DNA from: Mytilus galloprovincialis
Lineage: Eukaryota > Mollusca > Bivalvia > Mytilida > Mytilidae
Direction: 5' to 3'
NCBI RefSeq assembly: GCF_965363235.1
Contig: NC_134846.1
Coordinates: 64,097,121 to 64,161,120, forward strand
DNA length: 64,000 nucleotides
In this document: one piece after another, positions 13,601 through 25,072 of the stretch
How the letters are laid out: the number at the start of each line of letters is the position of its first letter
How positions within the stretch are numbered: the stretch's first letter is position 1
Position numbers and translations under genes: made by a program
Notes under the pieces: model-generated
What the model saw: the letters and a program-made list of their open reading frames with translations, nothing else
Told to the model about the DNA's origin: nothing
Databases searched by the model: none

Positions 13601-14667
13601 CACAGGTTGAATTATATATCAGCCCTCAAAGACCAGTACATGGAACTGATCGCAATCTCCATGGTGAATCAAAGCCAGGAGTTTATTAAAGAAATTATTT
13701 TTAAGCCTATACACATTTGAATTTTTCAAATAGGGTCAAATGACATAAACTGTAAATTTCATTATTTATAGTCAAATAACTTAAAGTGACTTATTAATAG
13801 TCCTTCTATAATGTTATATTGTTTGCATATTTTTTATCTACCTCAATAATGTTTGCATATTTTTTATCTACCTCAGCCCTCTTTTTTCATTTGGATAAGC
13901 AAAACATCTTTATAGTTGATGTTGTTCCAAATTAGGTGCAGTTCTTTATTTCCTTGTTCACGTTAGTGAACATTCTACTATCAATATATATTGGTTTTTT
14001 TTGCAATGCATGTACATATCCTCTGTTTTTCTAATAGATACATGTACAATGTAGGCAAGAAAGGGGTTGGTGAAGTTAAACACATTTAAAACTGCTTAAA
14101 CCCAACACATTGTTTTGCCCACTGAACCAAGGCATAAATGATACAATATATATAAAACATATAAAAGGGTCAAAAGGTCTCCAGAACTATAATGCTCATT
14201 GTTGGTTGTTTTATAATCAATTGAACACAAAGTGAAAGTAGCAAACTGTTATAGAGTTATCCCCCTTATTCTATAAAAACAAACTGGATTACAGCCCTTT
14301 GATCTATTTATAAATAATTTGCAACTTTGTTTTCATTTTCTGACAGGTGTAACAAACAGCTTCAGTGAATATTTTAATGTGAAGTTACATTGTTGGCTTA
14401 ACACCTTCCATGGATAAAAAATGTTTTCTTTGTCTGAAAAAAGTAAAAATCTAATAATAGGAATGAATCATCAAAATAAGGGAGGTAAGTTTCGGGATTT
14501 CGTAGATTTCAATAGTAAATAAGTACCATCCCGCTTATATATAACACATTTTCAATACATCAATTGATGCTTTGTTTTATTACATGTATACCTGAATCAT
14601 CAATACCCTCTTCATTGAGTTTTTGACGTTTGACAGGTGGTTCGTTTTTTAGGGGTTGGTCCGCCAT
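4655..14667 (-). CDS. SIRT1: SIRT1, NAD-dependent protein deacetylase (first seven coding exons; 3' part outside window)
   Basis: Class I sirtuin; the family removes acetyl groups from histones and transcription factors using NAD+, mainly in the nucleus. Coding exons on the minus strand: 14667-14592, 13415-13357, 10447-10354, 9730-9486, 8646-8494, 5452-5305 and 4734-4655. All have AG/GT borders and compatible phases, giving 285 residues. Visible motifs: N-terminal MADQPLKNEPPVKRQK (basic, possible nuclear signal); the pre-core helix region DDFTLWKIVINIMSEPP; the Rossmann motif TGAGVSVSCGIPDFRS split across two exons; YTQNIDTLEQVAG; QCHG with the catalytic His; and the first zinc pair CMSC. 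The second zinc pair and the rest of the core are not found before position 1, so the gene runs off the left edge behind a repeat-filled intron. The N-terminal arm is about 100 residues shorter than in human SIRT1. The start is the ATG of MAD, shared with vertebrate SIRT1. Confidence 0.95.
5545..6432 (+). repeat. Pearl-like element: 168-bp tandem units plus GGAC microsatellite
   Basis: Four to five units of 167-169 bp; the phrase GGGCGTAACTCCTAG recurs at 5711, 5878, 6047 and 6216. The array ends in a (GGAC)n run at about 6357-6387 and the unique end CATACCCTTCGCAACTTCG, then TGCGTGGGGTATAATA. CGCAACTTCGTTGCG near 6407-6421 is a short hairpin. Lies in the SIRT1 intron between the exons at 5452 and 8494. 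Confidence 0.8.
7690..7935 (-). repeat. Interspersed repeat, inverted partner of 11610-11870
   Basis: Reads as the reverse complement of the block at 11610-11870: CAAAACTACCTCTACCCTTTT here against AAAAGGGTAGAGGTAGTTTTG there, and TGAAATAAGACCCCTTA against TAAGGGGTCTTATTTCA. Both copies lie in SIRT1 introns in opposite orientation, 3.7 kb apart. The partner also contains the (GGAC)n end described at 11610-12033. Confidence 0.8.
8864..9136. mobile_element. Foldback MITE in SIRT1 intron
   Basis: Two arms of about 65-70 bp are inverted copies of each other. The left arm runs from TTACAGCAGAATG to TTAGCTGAAC (8864-8933) and the right arm, read in reverse complement, from TTACAGTAGAATG to CTAGCTGAAC (9136-9069). 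The shared core is ATCTTTGGTTAGCTTGCTTG. About 135 bp separate the arms. No coding capacity; a non-autonomous DNA transposon of unassigned superfamily. Confidence 0.8.
10775..11615 (+). repeat. Truncated copy of tandem-core element in SIRT1 intron
   Basis: Contains the palindromic minisatellite (10775-10912), the GGACCC-type units (10915-11420), a single remnant of the 161-bp unit (near 11424), a GAC run (about 11548-11562) and the hairpin end GCGGTCGTATAAAA at about 11600-11613. Same order of parts as 2030-3318, so it confirms that these blocks form one mobile unit, here with most of the core lost. Confidence 0.75.
11610..12033 (-). repeat. Interspersed repeat with GGACG microsatellite and TACGATAG end
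   Basis: Family recognisable by AACTTTAACCTAAAGCGGGACG, a short GGACGGACGA run and an end containing CTACTATCGTAGGTGG and GGGGCATAAAA. Related copies in either orientation lie at 17350-17600, 29960-30240, 49400-49680 and 53030-53310; the last three lie within the inverted duplication. Confidence 0.7.
12780..13315 (+). repeat. Bivalve interspersed repeat (TTCTCGTTTGAATT family)
   Basis: Diverged copy of a family marked by GTTAGGGCAAGGGTTG, TTAGTTTTCTCGTTTGAATT, ATTGTTGAAGGC and a 3' end TTGTCTCATTGGCAATTTTG. A partial copy lies at 61262-61445 and fragments at 27070-27160 and 38300-38460. The short, structured 3' end and the lack of any frame suggest a non-autonomous element. Confidence 0.65.
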
Positions 14668-14779
14668 TTTCCTTGGATAGCTCTGCGCAGTCCTTCGACG
14701 CAACTTCCTGTTTCTAATTATAAATAATCATCATGCTCATTTTATGAAGGAGAGTTTCCCTACTCAGTTGTAACTTTAA
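14668..14779. promoter_or_regulatory. Shared bidirectional promoter of SIRT1 and DNAJC12
   Basis: Only 112 bp separate the SIRT1 ATG (14667, minus) from the DNAJC12 ATG (14780, plus), so both 5' UTRs and the core promoter must lie here or overlap the opposite gene. Seen in the sequence: ACTTCCTG, which is the reverse of an ETS-type CAGGAAGT site, CTGCGCAG, and an A/T stretch ATTATAAATAA. ETS sites are typical of TATA-poor bidirectional promoters; their use here is inferred. Confidence 0.75.
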
Positions 14780-17700
14780 ATGGAGGCCATATTTAACTAT
14801 GAACCTGACGAAGAAGAGGATTTCTATAAAATCCTTGGCTGTAACGAGCATTCTAACGTAATTCATTGATTGTTTTTACAACTTACAAGTTAGAAACTGA
14901 TGCAATTTATTTTCCAATATCTACTTTCACTTTAGTAAAGACTATAGACTAAAGTCCTTTATAATTATATAAAGTATTTGTATTGAAATCCTTGTACTAT
15001 TGTGCAATTTGCATAATTAATTCACTCAAAGGAATATGTGCCTTCTTTTTCTTGCAATATTTTTTGCTTATATAAAATATGGTTTGATTAAAATGGTTTT
15101 ACAATGTAAATAGGCAGAATGAATATGATGATTATAAATACACAAATTGATCTACCACCCAATCCAATTTGGACACATTGAAATGCCTAAAAATGCATAT
15201 GGAAAAGTTCTTTCAAGTTATGTAATTTAAAAGGCTATCGTATATAGATATAGGAAGATGTGGTATGATTGCCAATGAAACAATGAGTATGTCAGTTTAG
15301 GTAACTCTAAATTTAGTTGATATTTAGAAATATTAACAACTATGATAAAAGTGGGAGGTTTACCTAGCTATAAAACTAGATTTAAACTTACCTGTACCAA
15401 ATCATGGTTCAGTTACGATCCGATTTTCGATGTTCATTGTGATATTGGTCAATAAATCCTATTTTGAAATTTAAGGTTAAAAAGGGGGTCATTCTAGGGC
15501 CTTATTGAACCTACATGTACTCCTTTAATGTAATTATTATTATTATCATTTATTCTTCTTATACAATTTGTGTTCTCCCTTGTAGACTGTACAGATAACA
15601 ACAGAATATAAAGCCAGGGTTCTGAGTTGTCACCCTGATAAACATCCTGGAGATGAATCTAAAGGTAAAGATCATTAAAATAAAATATATAGAGATCAAG
15701 ATATATCAGCACATTTTTGTCATGCTTTGTCATGTTAGCAAACCTTATTATGGCAAGCTGTGATTGGAAAACCTTAATATTTCAGGGTGTTTTCTGTCCA
15801 TTAAATTCCCTATTTGAATATTAGCTTTATGCATTTTTTACCAATGATTAGAAATCTTTGATAACACAAGCAATCATTATCTCATTATTTGCCTAGATGA
15901 ATTTATACAAGCTCATTTATTTTGTAGTGATTCATACTTTTTTTTCTTGATTGACATTATTTGCAAGAAAATGGTGTGTAGAAAAGAGGATAATCAATAA
16001 TGATGACTTTTCATGTTGTGCCTATTTACATTGTTCTTTGGAATTGAAAAAAGCTGAACTTTGATAAGAGTCATGTTCAATTTATAGTTTACAAGTTTTG
16101 ACCTAAGATAACTAGGTAAAATAAAAACCTATTTTTTTTAGGTCAGTTTAATAAGAAGAATCAGATTTTCTGAAAATAGAAATGTTGATGTGATCTGCTT
16201 TTCAAAATGTAAACCTTTTTAACTTCATAGATATAAAGCTCATTTGCTAATTAAAGCTTCATGCTGTGATAAGTATACACATGATACTGTTTTCAGATAA
16301 ACAGTTTAGACTATTACAGCAAGCAAAGGATGTATTATGTGACGAGGAGAAAAGAAAACGTTATGACCAATGGAAGAATGGCGGAATCTCTATGTCATTC
16401 AGCCAGTGGTGTTCATTACGGGATTCTGTACACACTGTAAGTTTTATGTCCTACTTACAGTAGTAAAGGGGCATTTTGTTTTTCAGTCTGTTGCCTTACA
16501 GTCCTATATCAAATAATATTTAAGGTAGTTTGTTGTTTGAAAAAGATGTTTTTGAAGTTTGATTAATTATACCCCCACTTTGAAAAAAAGGGGGGTATAC
16601 TGTTTTACCTCTGTCTGTCCTTCCGTCAGTCCGTCAGTCCATCAGTCCATCAGTCTGTCAGTCCGTCCGTCTCATGAATATTTTTCGTCACATTTTTCTC
16701 AGGAACTACACTACCAGGATTTCTGAAATTTGGTTTCAGGCTTGATATAAGTCAGCTATACCGTATGTTGCGTTTTCAGATTCATCACTCAACAACTTCT
16801 TGTTTACCGAACACTTGTTTGATTTTACACATGATAGCCAGGTTGAAAATTTTTCGTCACATTTTTCTCAGGAACTACAATACAAGGATTTCTGAAATTT
16901 GGTTTAAGGGTTAATATAAGTCAGCTATACCGTGTGATGCGTTTTCAGATTCATCACCTGACAACTTCCTGTTTACCGAACACTTGGATATTTTTACACA
17001 ATTAATATTATCCACTTTCGGCAGGGGTATCATCAGTGAGCAGTAGCTCGCAGTTTCACTTGTTTTAGTTGTTGCTTTAGTAGTCCGTATCTTCCAGTTT
17101 TTTACATTATTCAAATGAAGATTGGTCATTAATGTTTAGTTAAAGTTGTTGCACAAGTACCTAGATTGCATACTAGAAAGCCCTGCAAGCTACTTTTGTT
17201 CATCAAATTGCTGTTTAATTTGGCTGAAGTGTGCATGTGGGTGTGATGTATTCATATGTTAAAACTTTTGTTTATTATATAAATACTTATTTTCCTGCAT
17301 AACATAATTATTAATCTAGTTTTAAAGTTAAAATTGTAAATTCAAACTTGATTTTTTATGCCCCACCTACGATAGTAGATGGTCATTATGTTTTCTGGTC
17401 TATGCGTCCGTTCGTTGTTCGTCCCTCTGTCCCACTTCAGGTTAAAGTTTTTGGTCAAGGTACTTTTTGATGAAGTTGAAATCCAATCAACTTTAAACTT
17501 AATTTTAATGCCAAATTAGAGTTTATACCCCAATTTCACGGTCCACTGAACATAGAAAAGGATATGAGGGCATCAGTGTACTGTGTACACATTCTTGTTT
17601 TATTCTCAATTAATTTACAGTAACAGTAACTAACATATTATAAGTTTAAAAATCCATGAAAATGCTTGACAAATTCTCTCTGAAAGATACACATACAGGG

Positions 17701-19010
17701 TTAAAATATATATAGAAATTTTTCCAAAACATGACAGTCTGATGCTTGGTCCGTTTCTGTGTGTGTTACATTTTAGTGCTGTGTCGTTGTTCTCCTCTTA
17801 TATTTAATGCATTTCCCTCAGTTTTGGTTTGTTACCCCGATTTTGTTTTTTGTCCATGGATTTATGAGTTTTGAACAGCGGTATACTACTGTTGCCTTTA
17901 TAAATGCTAGAAGGGTGATTACCCATTTCATTAATTTAATGTTTCATCTTTGGTATCATTTGCCTCATATTTATTTATATTGGATAAATGTTTTTGTCCG
18001 TATTATGCATTTAGGAAGCTACATAATTTCTTCTGTGTTTTTAGTTCAAATGAAATTGTTATTGTTTTGTTTTCTCATTAATATTGAGATTTAGTACTAC
18101 ACTTAATAAATATCCATGCAAAAGTGCCATTTCAAGTGTAAATTACTTGTTACCTTGAAATTGGCTTGTGTTTTTTTGTGTGCTGAATTTAGGTCTGTTA
18201 ATGAAACTTGAATGTCTTGCACGTTCAGCAATCTTATGGGCTATAGATGATAGAATATATAAGAAATGAGATCCAACATATATTTTTATTATTGGTGTTA
18301 TTTGGCTTTTGATATCTAATACAGGGACCTCTGAACATGTTTTTTTCGAGACACAATTTTTGGTTTGTTTCTTATCTTCTGTTAGAAATTTTTGTAATAT
18401 GTTACATTAAAATTTAGTTGTCAGTGAATTGGGCATTTGATGAATTGTAAAATAGTGTTGATTGATTATTTTCAGTCCATGCACTGGGGTTCTGTGAAAA
18501 CCAAACCAATGATAGAACACGATAAACCGGAGACAACACAACACAACTTAAGAAAATCTGGTAAATACATCTCATTTTAAGATACAAATTGAATCTCAAA
18601 AACAATCATTGGATGGATCACACTAAAAAATGTTTGAAAATTCATGATATTTATATATTTTAAGTGAGAAAAAAAAATACAATGATCTTTAACTGCGTTA
18701 CATACTTATTTAATTATCATTATATTTCTGTTCATAACTTAAGGAAATATGTTCCAAAAGTCATTCTATCTTCTTGTTTCATTTTTCATCACTGATAACA
18801 TCTTTCTTAAGTATTCTTATTAATGATTTAGAACAAAAATACTTGTGCTGTAATTAAAAATGAAAAGATGCATGTATCAATTATAAACATGAAAATATGT
18901 ATATGTATTTCATTTCAGATTTTGACAATGTTACCATAAGCACTCATCAAGACTGGAATAGAGATGAACCATCAGAAATGTTGAGGAAGTTCAGGAACTA
19001 TCAAATATGA
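14780..19010 (+). CDS. DNAJC12: DNAJC12, J-domain co-chaperone (complete, five exons)
   Basis: Type III DnaJ protein. In vertebrates it works with HSP70 on the aromatic amino-acid hydroxylases (phenylalanine, tyrosine and tryptophan hydroxylase). Coding exons: 14780-14857, 15586-15664, 16297-16436, 18476-18560 and 18919-19010, phases compatible, 157 residues (human 198). The J domain spans about residues 15-80, with the HPD motif in CHPDKHPGD, helix III/IV LLQQAKDVLCDEEKRKRYD, and DQWKNGGISMSFSQW. The family's DSVHTSMHW follows across the exon 3/4 junction. The C-terminus MLRKFRNYQI matches the family-specific LLRKFRNYEI end of vertebrate DNAJC12, which fixes the assignment. The acidic/lysine-rich middle is shorter than in human. 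A possible AATAAA lies at about 20222. Confidence 0.95.
15240..15430. repeat. Fragments of bivalve interspersed repeats in DNAJC12 intron 1
   Basis: GATGTGGTATGATTGCCAATG (15256-15276) and GGGAGGTTTACCTAGCTATAAAAC (about 15354-15376) are end and core pieces of families seen more fully at 22320-22700, 30716-30930 and 60030-60340. Confidence 0.55.
16570..17010 (+). repeat. Tandem interspersed repeat with GTCC/CAGT microsatellite
   Basis: Begins with CCCCCACTTTGAAAAAAAGG and GGTATACTG, then a GTCAGTCCGTCAGTCC-type run (16620-16672), then two units of about 180 bp that share TTTTTCGTCACATTTTTCTC and AGTCAGCTATACCGT (near 16682-16770 and 16850-16940). Another element with a tandem core and tetranucleotide run, here with the run 5' of the core. 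Confidence 0.75.
17350..17605 (+). repeat. Copy of TACGATAG / GTCCG interspersed repeat
   Basis: ATGCCCCACCTACGATAG at 17358-17375, a CGTCCGTTCGTTGTTCGTCC run, then CACTTCAGGTTAAAGTTTTTGG, ATCCAATCAACTTTAAACTT, CACGGTCCACTGAACATAG and the end GTACACATTCTTGTTTT. Plus-strand counterpart of 11610-12033 and 29960-30240. Confidence 0.75.
17720..17915 (+). repeat. Interspersed repeat (GGTATACTACTGTTGCC family)
   Basis: Contains CCGTTTCTGTGTGTGTTACA, GTGTCGTTGTTCTCCTCTTA, GGTTTGTTACCCCGATTTTG and GAACAGCGGTATACTACTG. The reverse-complement copy is at 22320-22690; a further copy in the same orientation is at 60030-60340. Short remnants of the TATACTACTGTTGCCTTTAT end also lie in both arms of the inverted duplication (about 32185, 47658 and 51278). 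Confidence 0.75.
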
Positions 19011-20289
19011 AGTAATATCATATTGTTGATTAAACATTGACAGTTTGATTGGTATGATAATCATGTGAACATTCCAGTATTATTCCAGGTTACATAAACA
19101 CATAAACCATTCAATGAAGCTATATGGATAAACATCTTGCCCTTGTGTGTTTGCATTATTTATTAGAAAATTTAGATTGATTGATTGATCGTTGGTTGCT
19201 TAACATCCAGTGGCAAATATTTCATGCATGTTCAGGACAAGAACAAGTTTACATTAGATATATAAAGTAGGTCTTGTAATAGAGACCACCTGGGATGAAG
19301 GCTGGGTAAATTTGGACTGCCACTGTAAAATTATGGTATATTGGACAGGGACAGAAATTTTGCATTGCAACAGGCCCCCTATTGACCCCTCAAAGAGTTG
19401 TTGCTAGGGTTCTTAACATGCAGAAGGTGTGGCACTCTCTTTACACGAGGCATCAGTTTCAAAGTCCCCATTCTGACTGGACGTGACTTCAAACTTGATA
19501 TGGCTTCAAACTTGTACATCCCACACAGCCAAACGGAGATCCCACTTTGGCAAGTGTTTTAGTGCTGGTCAGAAGAAGACCTAGTGACCATACTTCTATT
19601 CCCTAGTCATCCTTGGGGATTAGAAATTTAAGATCATATTAAGATAGATGAACTAGAGATATGCAAAAAGGCACAGTTTGCCATACTTGAGTATTTTGTT
19701 GAAAAGGGAAATTTGTTTGGTTCTTAGTTGTTCAGATGATTTGTCAGAGAAAACCCCAAAATTAATTATGTGTTTCCACCCATCTTGTCCATCTGTCCAT
19801 CCACCAATTAGTTATTTTGTAGCTAGCATTTGTCTTTCATTTATGGTTTAACTGTTGAGATTTTTATAGCATGATTGCATTGCATCTGTTGATTAACCTT
19901 TGAGTCTAGGTTAAGGTCCCGAATAATAAAACCGAAATTAATACAATGCAAAATGCTCTTGTGAAGTTTATGTCCTCTGTTAATCCTGGGTCAAGGGATT
20001 TTTATATATAAAGAAACACATTCCTGATAATATGTAAATTTTGATGACAGTTTGGACGTTTGAACTTGGTTACATGTATGTAATACATTTTTAGTTACAT
20101 TCTTGTCCTTTTGTCTTTGCTGAATAGAAATCTCCTTTGTTAACTTATACTTTATTAAAAAGTTATGTATTTAAATGTTGAAATATATATTGGTATAAAG
20201 TTCATGATCAATGATTTTAAAAATAAAATTCAGATGAAAACTAAAATGTTAACTTAATTTATTGGAGTTATTGTCCTGAATACTAATAT
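19011..20289. other. DNAJC12 3' flank and intergenic repeats
   Basis: Probable 3' UTR of DNAJC12, then at 19178-19640 a repeat in minus orientation that starts with a GATTGATTGATC run and GTTGGTTGCTTAACATCCAG and continues to GCCAAACGGAGATCCCACTTTGGC. A related piece is at 26440-26700, inside the large DNA transposon. The GATT run is the complement of the AATC tail of the LINE at 29360-29390, so it is probably a LINE- or SINE-type element. No host exon recognised. Confidence 0.5.
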
Positions 20290-21800
20290 TCATGTTTTAA
20301 AGCCCCAAACAACATCGTTTTTGTGTGTAAAACACATTACATTAAATGCTTGATAAACGAATTCGGTATTGACAATTCAATTGGAAACGCAACATATACC
20401 CTCACGACACTTACCAAAGAGGAAATCCTAGATAATCATAGGTCTGTTCTATGTTCCTTTGGAATTTCAACCAAAGATGAAGAACTGGATCTGCCATCAC
20501 TGTATTGGATACCTAACCTTCATAAGTGTCTTTACAAACAATGGTATATTGCTGGGTCTTCCAAGTGCTCCACGAAACCTCTTTCTAAATTATTAACATA
20601 TATTTTATCAGCAATCAAAGACCGGCTTCCAAGTTATTGTGAAACTGCCTATTCTAGGGGTGACTTGAATTAGATGTGGATACTTAAAAATTCTAAAGAT
20701 CTTTAAGAATACATAAATCTAACTCTCTTTCATCTTGCAATACTATTAAAACATTTGACTTTTCTACACTTTACACAAGTATTCCACATTATAAACTAAA
20801 AGACAAATTAAAAGAGTTGGTATTGCTTTGTTTCATAAAAAAGAATGGCCAACATAGATACAAATATCTTGTCTCAGGGAGGGATACATCCTACTTTGTG
20901 AAGAATTACTCTGATTCAAACAAAATTTTTTCTGAAACTGACATTATCAAGATGCTTGATTTCTTGATCGACAACATATTTGTTACGTTCGGAGGACATG
21001 TTTTTCAACAGACTGTCGGCATTCCAAATTGCCCATATTCTTGCTGACTTGTCTCTTTATTATTATGAGGTTGACTTCATACAGGAACTTCATAGGAAGA
21101 AAGATAAGAAGTTAGCAATATCCTTTAACTCTACTTTCTGCTATTTAGATGATGTTCTTTCACTAAATAATTCAAAATTTGGTGACTATGTTGAACGCAT
21201 CTATCCCATCGAACTAGAGATAAAAGATACAACAGATACAGTTAAGTCGGGCTCATATCTTGACTTATATCTAGAAATTGACAATGAGGGTCGGTCGAAA
21301 ACAAAACTTTTCCTATCAGGATTTTCTTGATAGAGGGTTACTGCTCACAAGGAAGCTATTAAACCAATAGTTTTAAATGGTGAAATTGAAATCATCCCTT
21401 CGTAAATTTTATGGACGCCATCACGAGTTGGTTGACCGTTATGGAATAACTGTTTCACAAATGATATCGGATATGTTCCTTACGTCGTAACTACAATCCC
21501 CTTCCCTTTCATGAATGTGACCTACCGAATAAGACTATTTACCAGATTTGTTATAACATGAGCAACATGACGGGTACCACATGTGGAGCAGGATCTGCTT
21601 ATACCCTCCAGAGCACCTGAAATCACCCCTAGTTTTTGGTGGGGTTCGTGTTGCTTATTCTTTAGTTTTCTATGTTGTGTCATGTGTACTATTGTTTGTC
21701 TGTTTGTCTTTTTCATTTTTAGCAATGGCGTTGTCAGTTTATTTTCGATTTATGAGTTTGACTGTCCCTCTGGTATCTTTCGTCCCTCTTTTATAATGTT
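20290..21800 (+). mobile_element. Penelope-like retroelement, broken 3' part with reverse transcriptase
   Basis: Translated pieces match a Penelope-like reverse transcriptase in the expected order: NNIVFVCKTHYIKCLINEFG, the region LPSLYWIPNLHKC (the YGLPKIHK-like motif of these elements), IDNIFVTFGGHVFQQTVGIP, and the catalytic box CYLDDVLSLNNSKFGDYV near 21140-21190, then IELEIKDTTDT. The pieces lie in different frames and the 5' part is missing, so this is a dead copy with several breaks. A non-coding tail follows (GGGGTTCGTGTTGC ... TTTATGAGTTTGACTGTCCC, 21640-21790). Solo tails of the same family occur at 22030-22062 (reverse) and 29636-29780. Family assignment rests on motif recall. Confidence 0.7.
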
Positions 21801-22319
21801 GAGAGATACCTTCAAAATAACAATGCATTAAGAGTAACTATTGATCAACAGAAAATTGAAATTGACAAATAATCTTATTTTTCTGTAATATTTTGAACGA
21901 TCTTGTAAGGGCCAATTAATATAAAGAGAGTTTAAGTTTAAGAAGATTTTGTGAAAAAAGTCTTGATCCTGCTTTTTATATAGATAATTGACCTTATTGG
22001 AGAAAACAAATATTGGCCTGGATCTAAAAGAGGGACGAAAGATACCAAAGGGACAGTCAAACTCCTAAAAACTTGCATGCTCTTAAAAGCTGTTTACAAA
22101 AAAAGGGTTCGATTCAAAAAAGATAAAATTAATATCAGTATTTCATTTTTGTTTTGCGGTTACTGGGTCAAAGGTCAAGTTCACAGCAGATATTGACAGA
22201 TTGAAATTTGGAAAAACTTTCATCACCAGACATTTTCTTTTGAACCATTTGTCAAACTTAAAGTCAAACAGCTTGAAAATACCATTTGAAAAGTAAAAAA
22301 ACACATATTGATTTCTTGA

Positions 22320-22700
22320 CTATGTTTTGAGATATATATATATGAAGATGTGGTATGAGTGCTAATGAGACAATTATCCCTCCGAGTCACAATTTGTAAA
22401 AGAAAAGCCATTATAGGTCAAGTACGGTCTTCAACAAGGAGCCTTGGCTAACAATGAACAGCAAGATATAAAGGGCCTAAAAAGTTACTAGAGTAAAACC
22501 ATTCAAACTGGAAAACCAATGGTCTAAATAAAGGCAATAGTAGTATATCGCTGTTCGAAATTCATAAATCAATTGAGAAAAAAACCCAACAAATCCGGGT
22601 TACAAACTAAAACTGAGAGAAACACATCAAATATAAGAGGAGAACTACATCACAACATGAAAATGTAACACACACAGAAACGAACTATAATATAACAATG
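22320..22700 (-). repeat. Interspersed repeat (GGTATACTACTGTTGCC family), reverse orientation
   Basis: Reverse-complement copy of the family at 17720-17915 and 60030-60340, more complete here: GATGTGGTATGAGTGCTAATG, TCAAGTACGGTCTTCAACAA, AAAGGCAATAGTAGTATATC, ATTCATAAATCAATTGAG, ATCCGGGTTACAAACTAAAA and ATATAAGAGGAGAACTACA. No coding frame. Confidence 0.75.
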
Positions 22701-24451
22701 GCAAATAATATATATCAAAAATGAGAAACGAGAAACATTGATGAACCACACATCAAACAGTATTGTAACATCATAACATATAAAGACACACTTTAAAATA
22801 CCACTTTCAATGGCTTAACTGAATCAAAAGACATATGAAAACAAACAAGTGAATATACATTGAATGAATGAATTTGATCTATACGAAACAATGTAAATAT
22901 TTTTTTTTTATCTTTTTTTATCTAATACATTGTATATCTTATCTTTAGCAAACTTTTGATGGAAAATACACCTTGAATGAGAAAGACCCCTGTGTTTATT
23001 TAAGCCAACTTAGTGAAATGTCAAGGTCTCACCAGCAATAAGTAGGGTTTATAATTGGTTTTCCATCAATTGACATAAATGACAACCTACAGTCTTAAAT
23101 ACATGTAACTAGTAAAACTCCTTTATTTCAAATGACTTATGCTTTTTTTTTAAATCTTGACCTGGCTACAAGCAATTTTAGCTGTTGTTATTTGTTTTAG
23201 GCCATAGCTGCAGTTTGTAAAATGACCTCTAATATAACCTCTTTTTCCTGATCTTCAGGAGGGTTGTAGACAGCTCAATTATATATAGCATGACAGGTCA
23301 GGCAGGCAGGCAGATTCAGATTCAAAGGGAAATAATAGTTACCATTTTTTTTAAATCAAATCCTATAATTTTCAACGATGATAGAGCATTAAAAATTAAA
23401 TAGAAGTTTTTAGATAAATATTTTTGTACATTAAAGAGGTACACTTCACTCAGAGATGGGGAATATATATTTTAATTAGAAATCAACATGAAGATCAAAT
23501 CAACCAAAAGACATCTTAAGGGCAACATGCAGTCCTTAACAACAGACAGGTGCTGATACAATATGTGAAGCTCTAAATTGTCCGAAGTTTATAAAAGTTG
23601 AGATCTGCAAATACAAAAATGTAGCATCAAAGTCTAATAACAAACAATTATTAAGATATAGTAGTATCATACAAAAACTACTGACAAGATTACTGCTAAA
23701 AGCTGTCATTTGGCATTCCTTTTTTTCTGTTGTCCTGTTTTCATTGTCTTATACTTCACATTTTTTACCCTGAAATCACTGGAACAAATGTTACCAAGCT
23801 TATTTTAAGGTTCCTTAGGAGATATATATACATTTTAAAATTTTATACGAAGATATGACCCAATAACAAATAGTCTGCTGTTCTAAAAAATAGAACATAA
23901 GGATAAAAGTGCATATACTTTGCGTGTATCTAAAAAAACAAAACAAATCCAACCTTGAGCAGTTAAAACAAAACTCAAAGTTAAAGTGATCAACAGGTCT
24001 CTCTACTATGGAATTGAAGGAGTTATAGCACTTGAATGACGATTTTAACTTTTCTTATAAACATTTTGTGGAAACTATGATATTATAAGAAGAGTATCTT
24101 CCATAGTAAAACATTTCTGCAAAATAAGGTCTGCAAATGAGTCAAATTGTCTTGCATTACATTTATGAAATGTTATTGTCCTACATGCTGTCGATATTAT
24201 GTACTCATAATTTGGCTTGCACAAGGTCATTCTTTTCTCCGATTGATTACGACATCTTTACACTAAATCCGTTATAGGTTTACCGATTGATACGTAAGTG
24301 GAGATGAACATGATTTATGGTATCAGTGTGTGTGTGTGTGTGTGGGGGGCTTTGAATTAGATTCAGTAACTGCGAATACTCTTAGACTGGTACTTTGTGT
24401 CTTTTGTCTGTATGAGCTATGTGCCAATCTTATTAGTCAAGACATTTCCAC
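22701..24451. other. Intergenic, no gene seen
   Basis: A/T-rich sequence without a convincing exon. Holds a CAGGCAGGCAGGCAG run (23301-23316), a (GT)n run (about 24326-24343) and short homopolymers. Confidence 0.6.
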
Positions 24452-25006
24452 CGAATCAGGGGCGTAGCTAGGTATTCATTCAACTGTAGGCACAAATCGG
24501 CAGGGGGTCTGGGGGCCGCTTAAGGCCCCCAGCAGGTCCAGCCCTGGTAGGGGGTTCAGGGAGGCGAAGCCCCCCGACGGAAAACGGATTTCAGCGTTTT
24601 GGCTGCAAAATTTTATGCACAAAAATATTAAATTCTGATATACATGATGAAAAGTTCGAAGAATTATGAATAATTTACCATAACATCTGAATGGTGAATT
24701 AAATATAACGCAGTACAATTGGAAAATCAAATATTAAAAAAAAAAATTTACAATATGTACTGCCCAGCATAGATCTGCGTATCCTTTTAATTAAGCAGTA
24801 CATCCTGTTTGGTATTTTCAAATCTATTCCGTTATGATCGATATATACGTTTGTAACATAAATTGGATTTTTTCCTTTGATGTTTTTAAGAAATAATTTG
24901 CTTAAAAAGCGTGGTGAGGGAAAACCATGGTATATTATATGCAAATTTATGTTGTACCATACTTTGCTAATTAAATATGCAACTCGACTAGAATCCAAAG
25001 GAAAAA

Positions 25007-25072
25007 AGGCGGAGCTTCAGCCATGGTATAACATATTCATTTTCATGTTATTCCATGGCTGAAGCTCCGCCT
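25007..25072. repeat. Near-perfect 66-bp hairpin
   Basis: Arms of 28 bp (AGGCGGAGCTTCAGCCATGG onward and its complement) with one mismatch and a 10-bp loop. The motif CCATGGTATAACAT recurs in weaker form at 24927-24960. Part of the internal sequence of the 2.6-kb transposon. Confidence 0.9.

Noticed and set aside
21580-21831. Hydrophobic frame near 21600 (possible small membrane protein)
   Set aside because: Lies in the non-coding tail of the Penelope-like family, which is repeated at 29636 without that frame.
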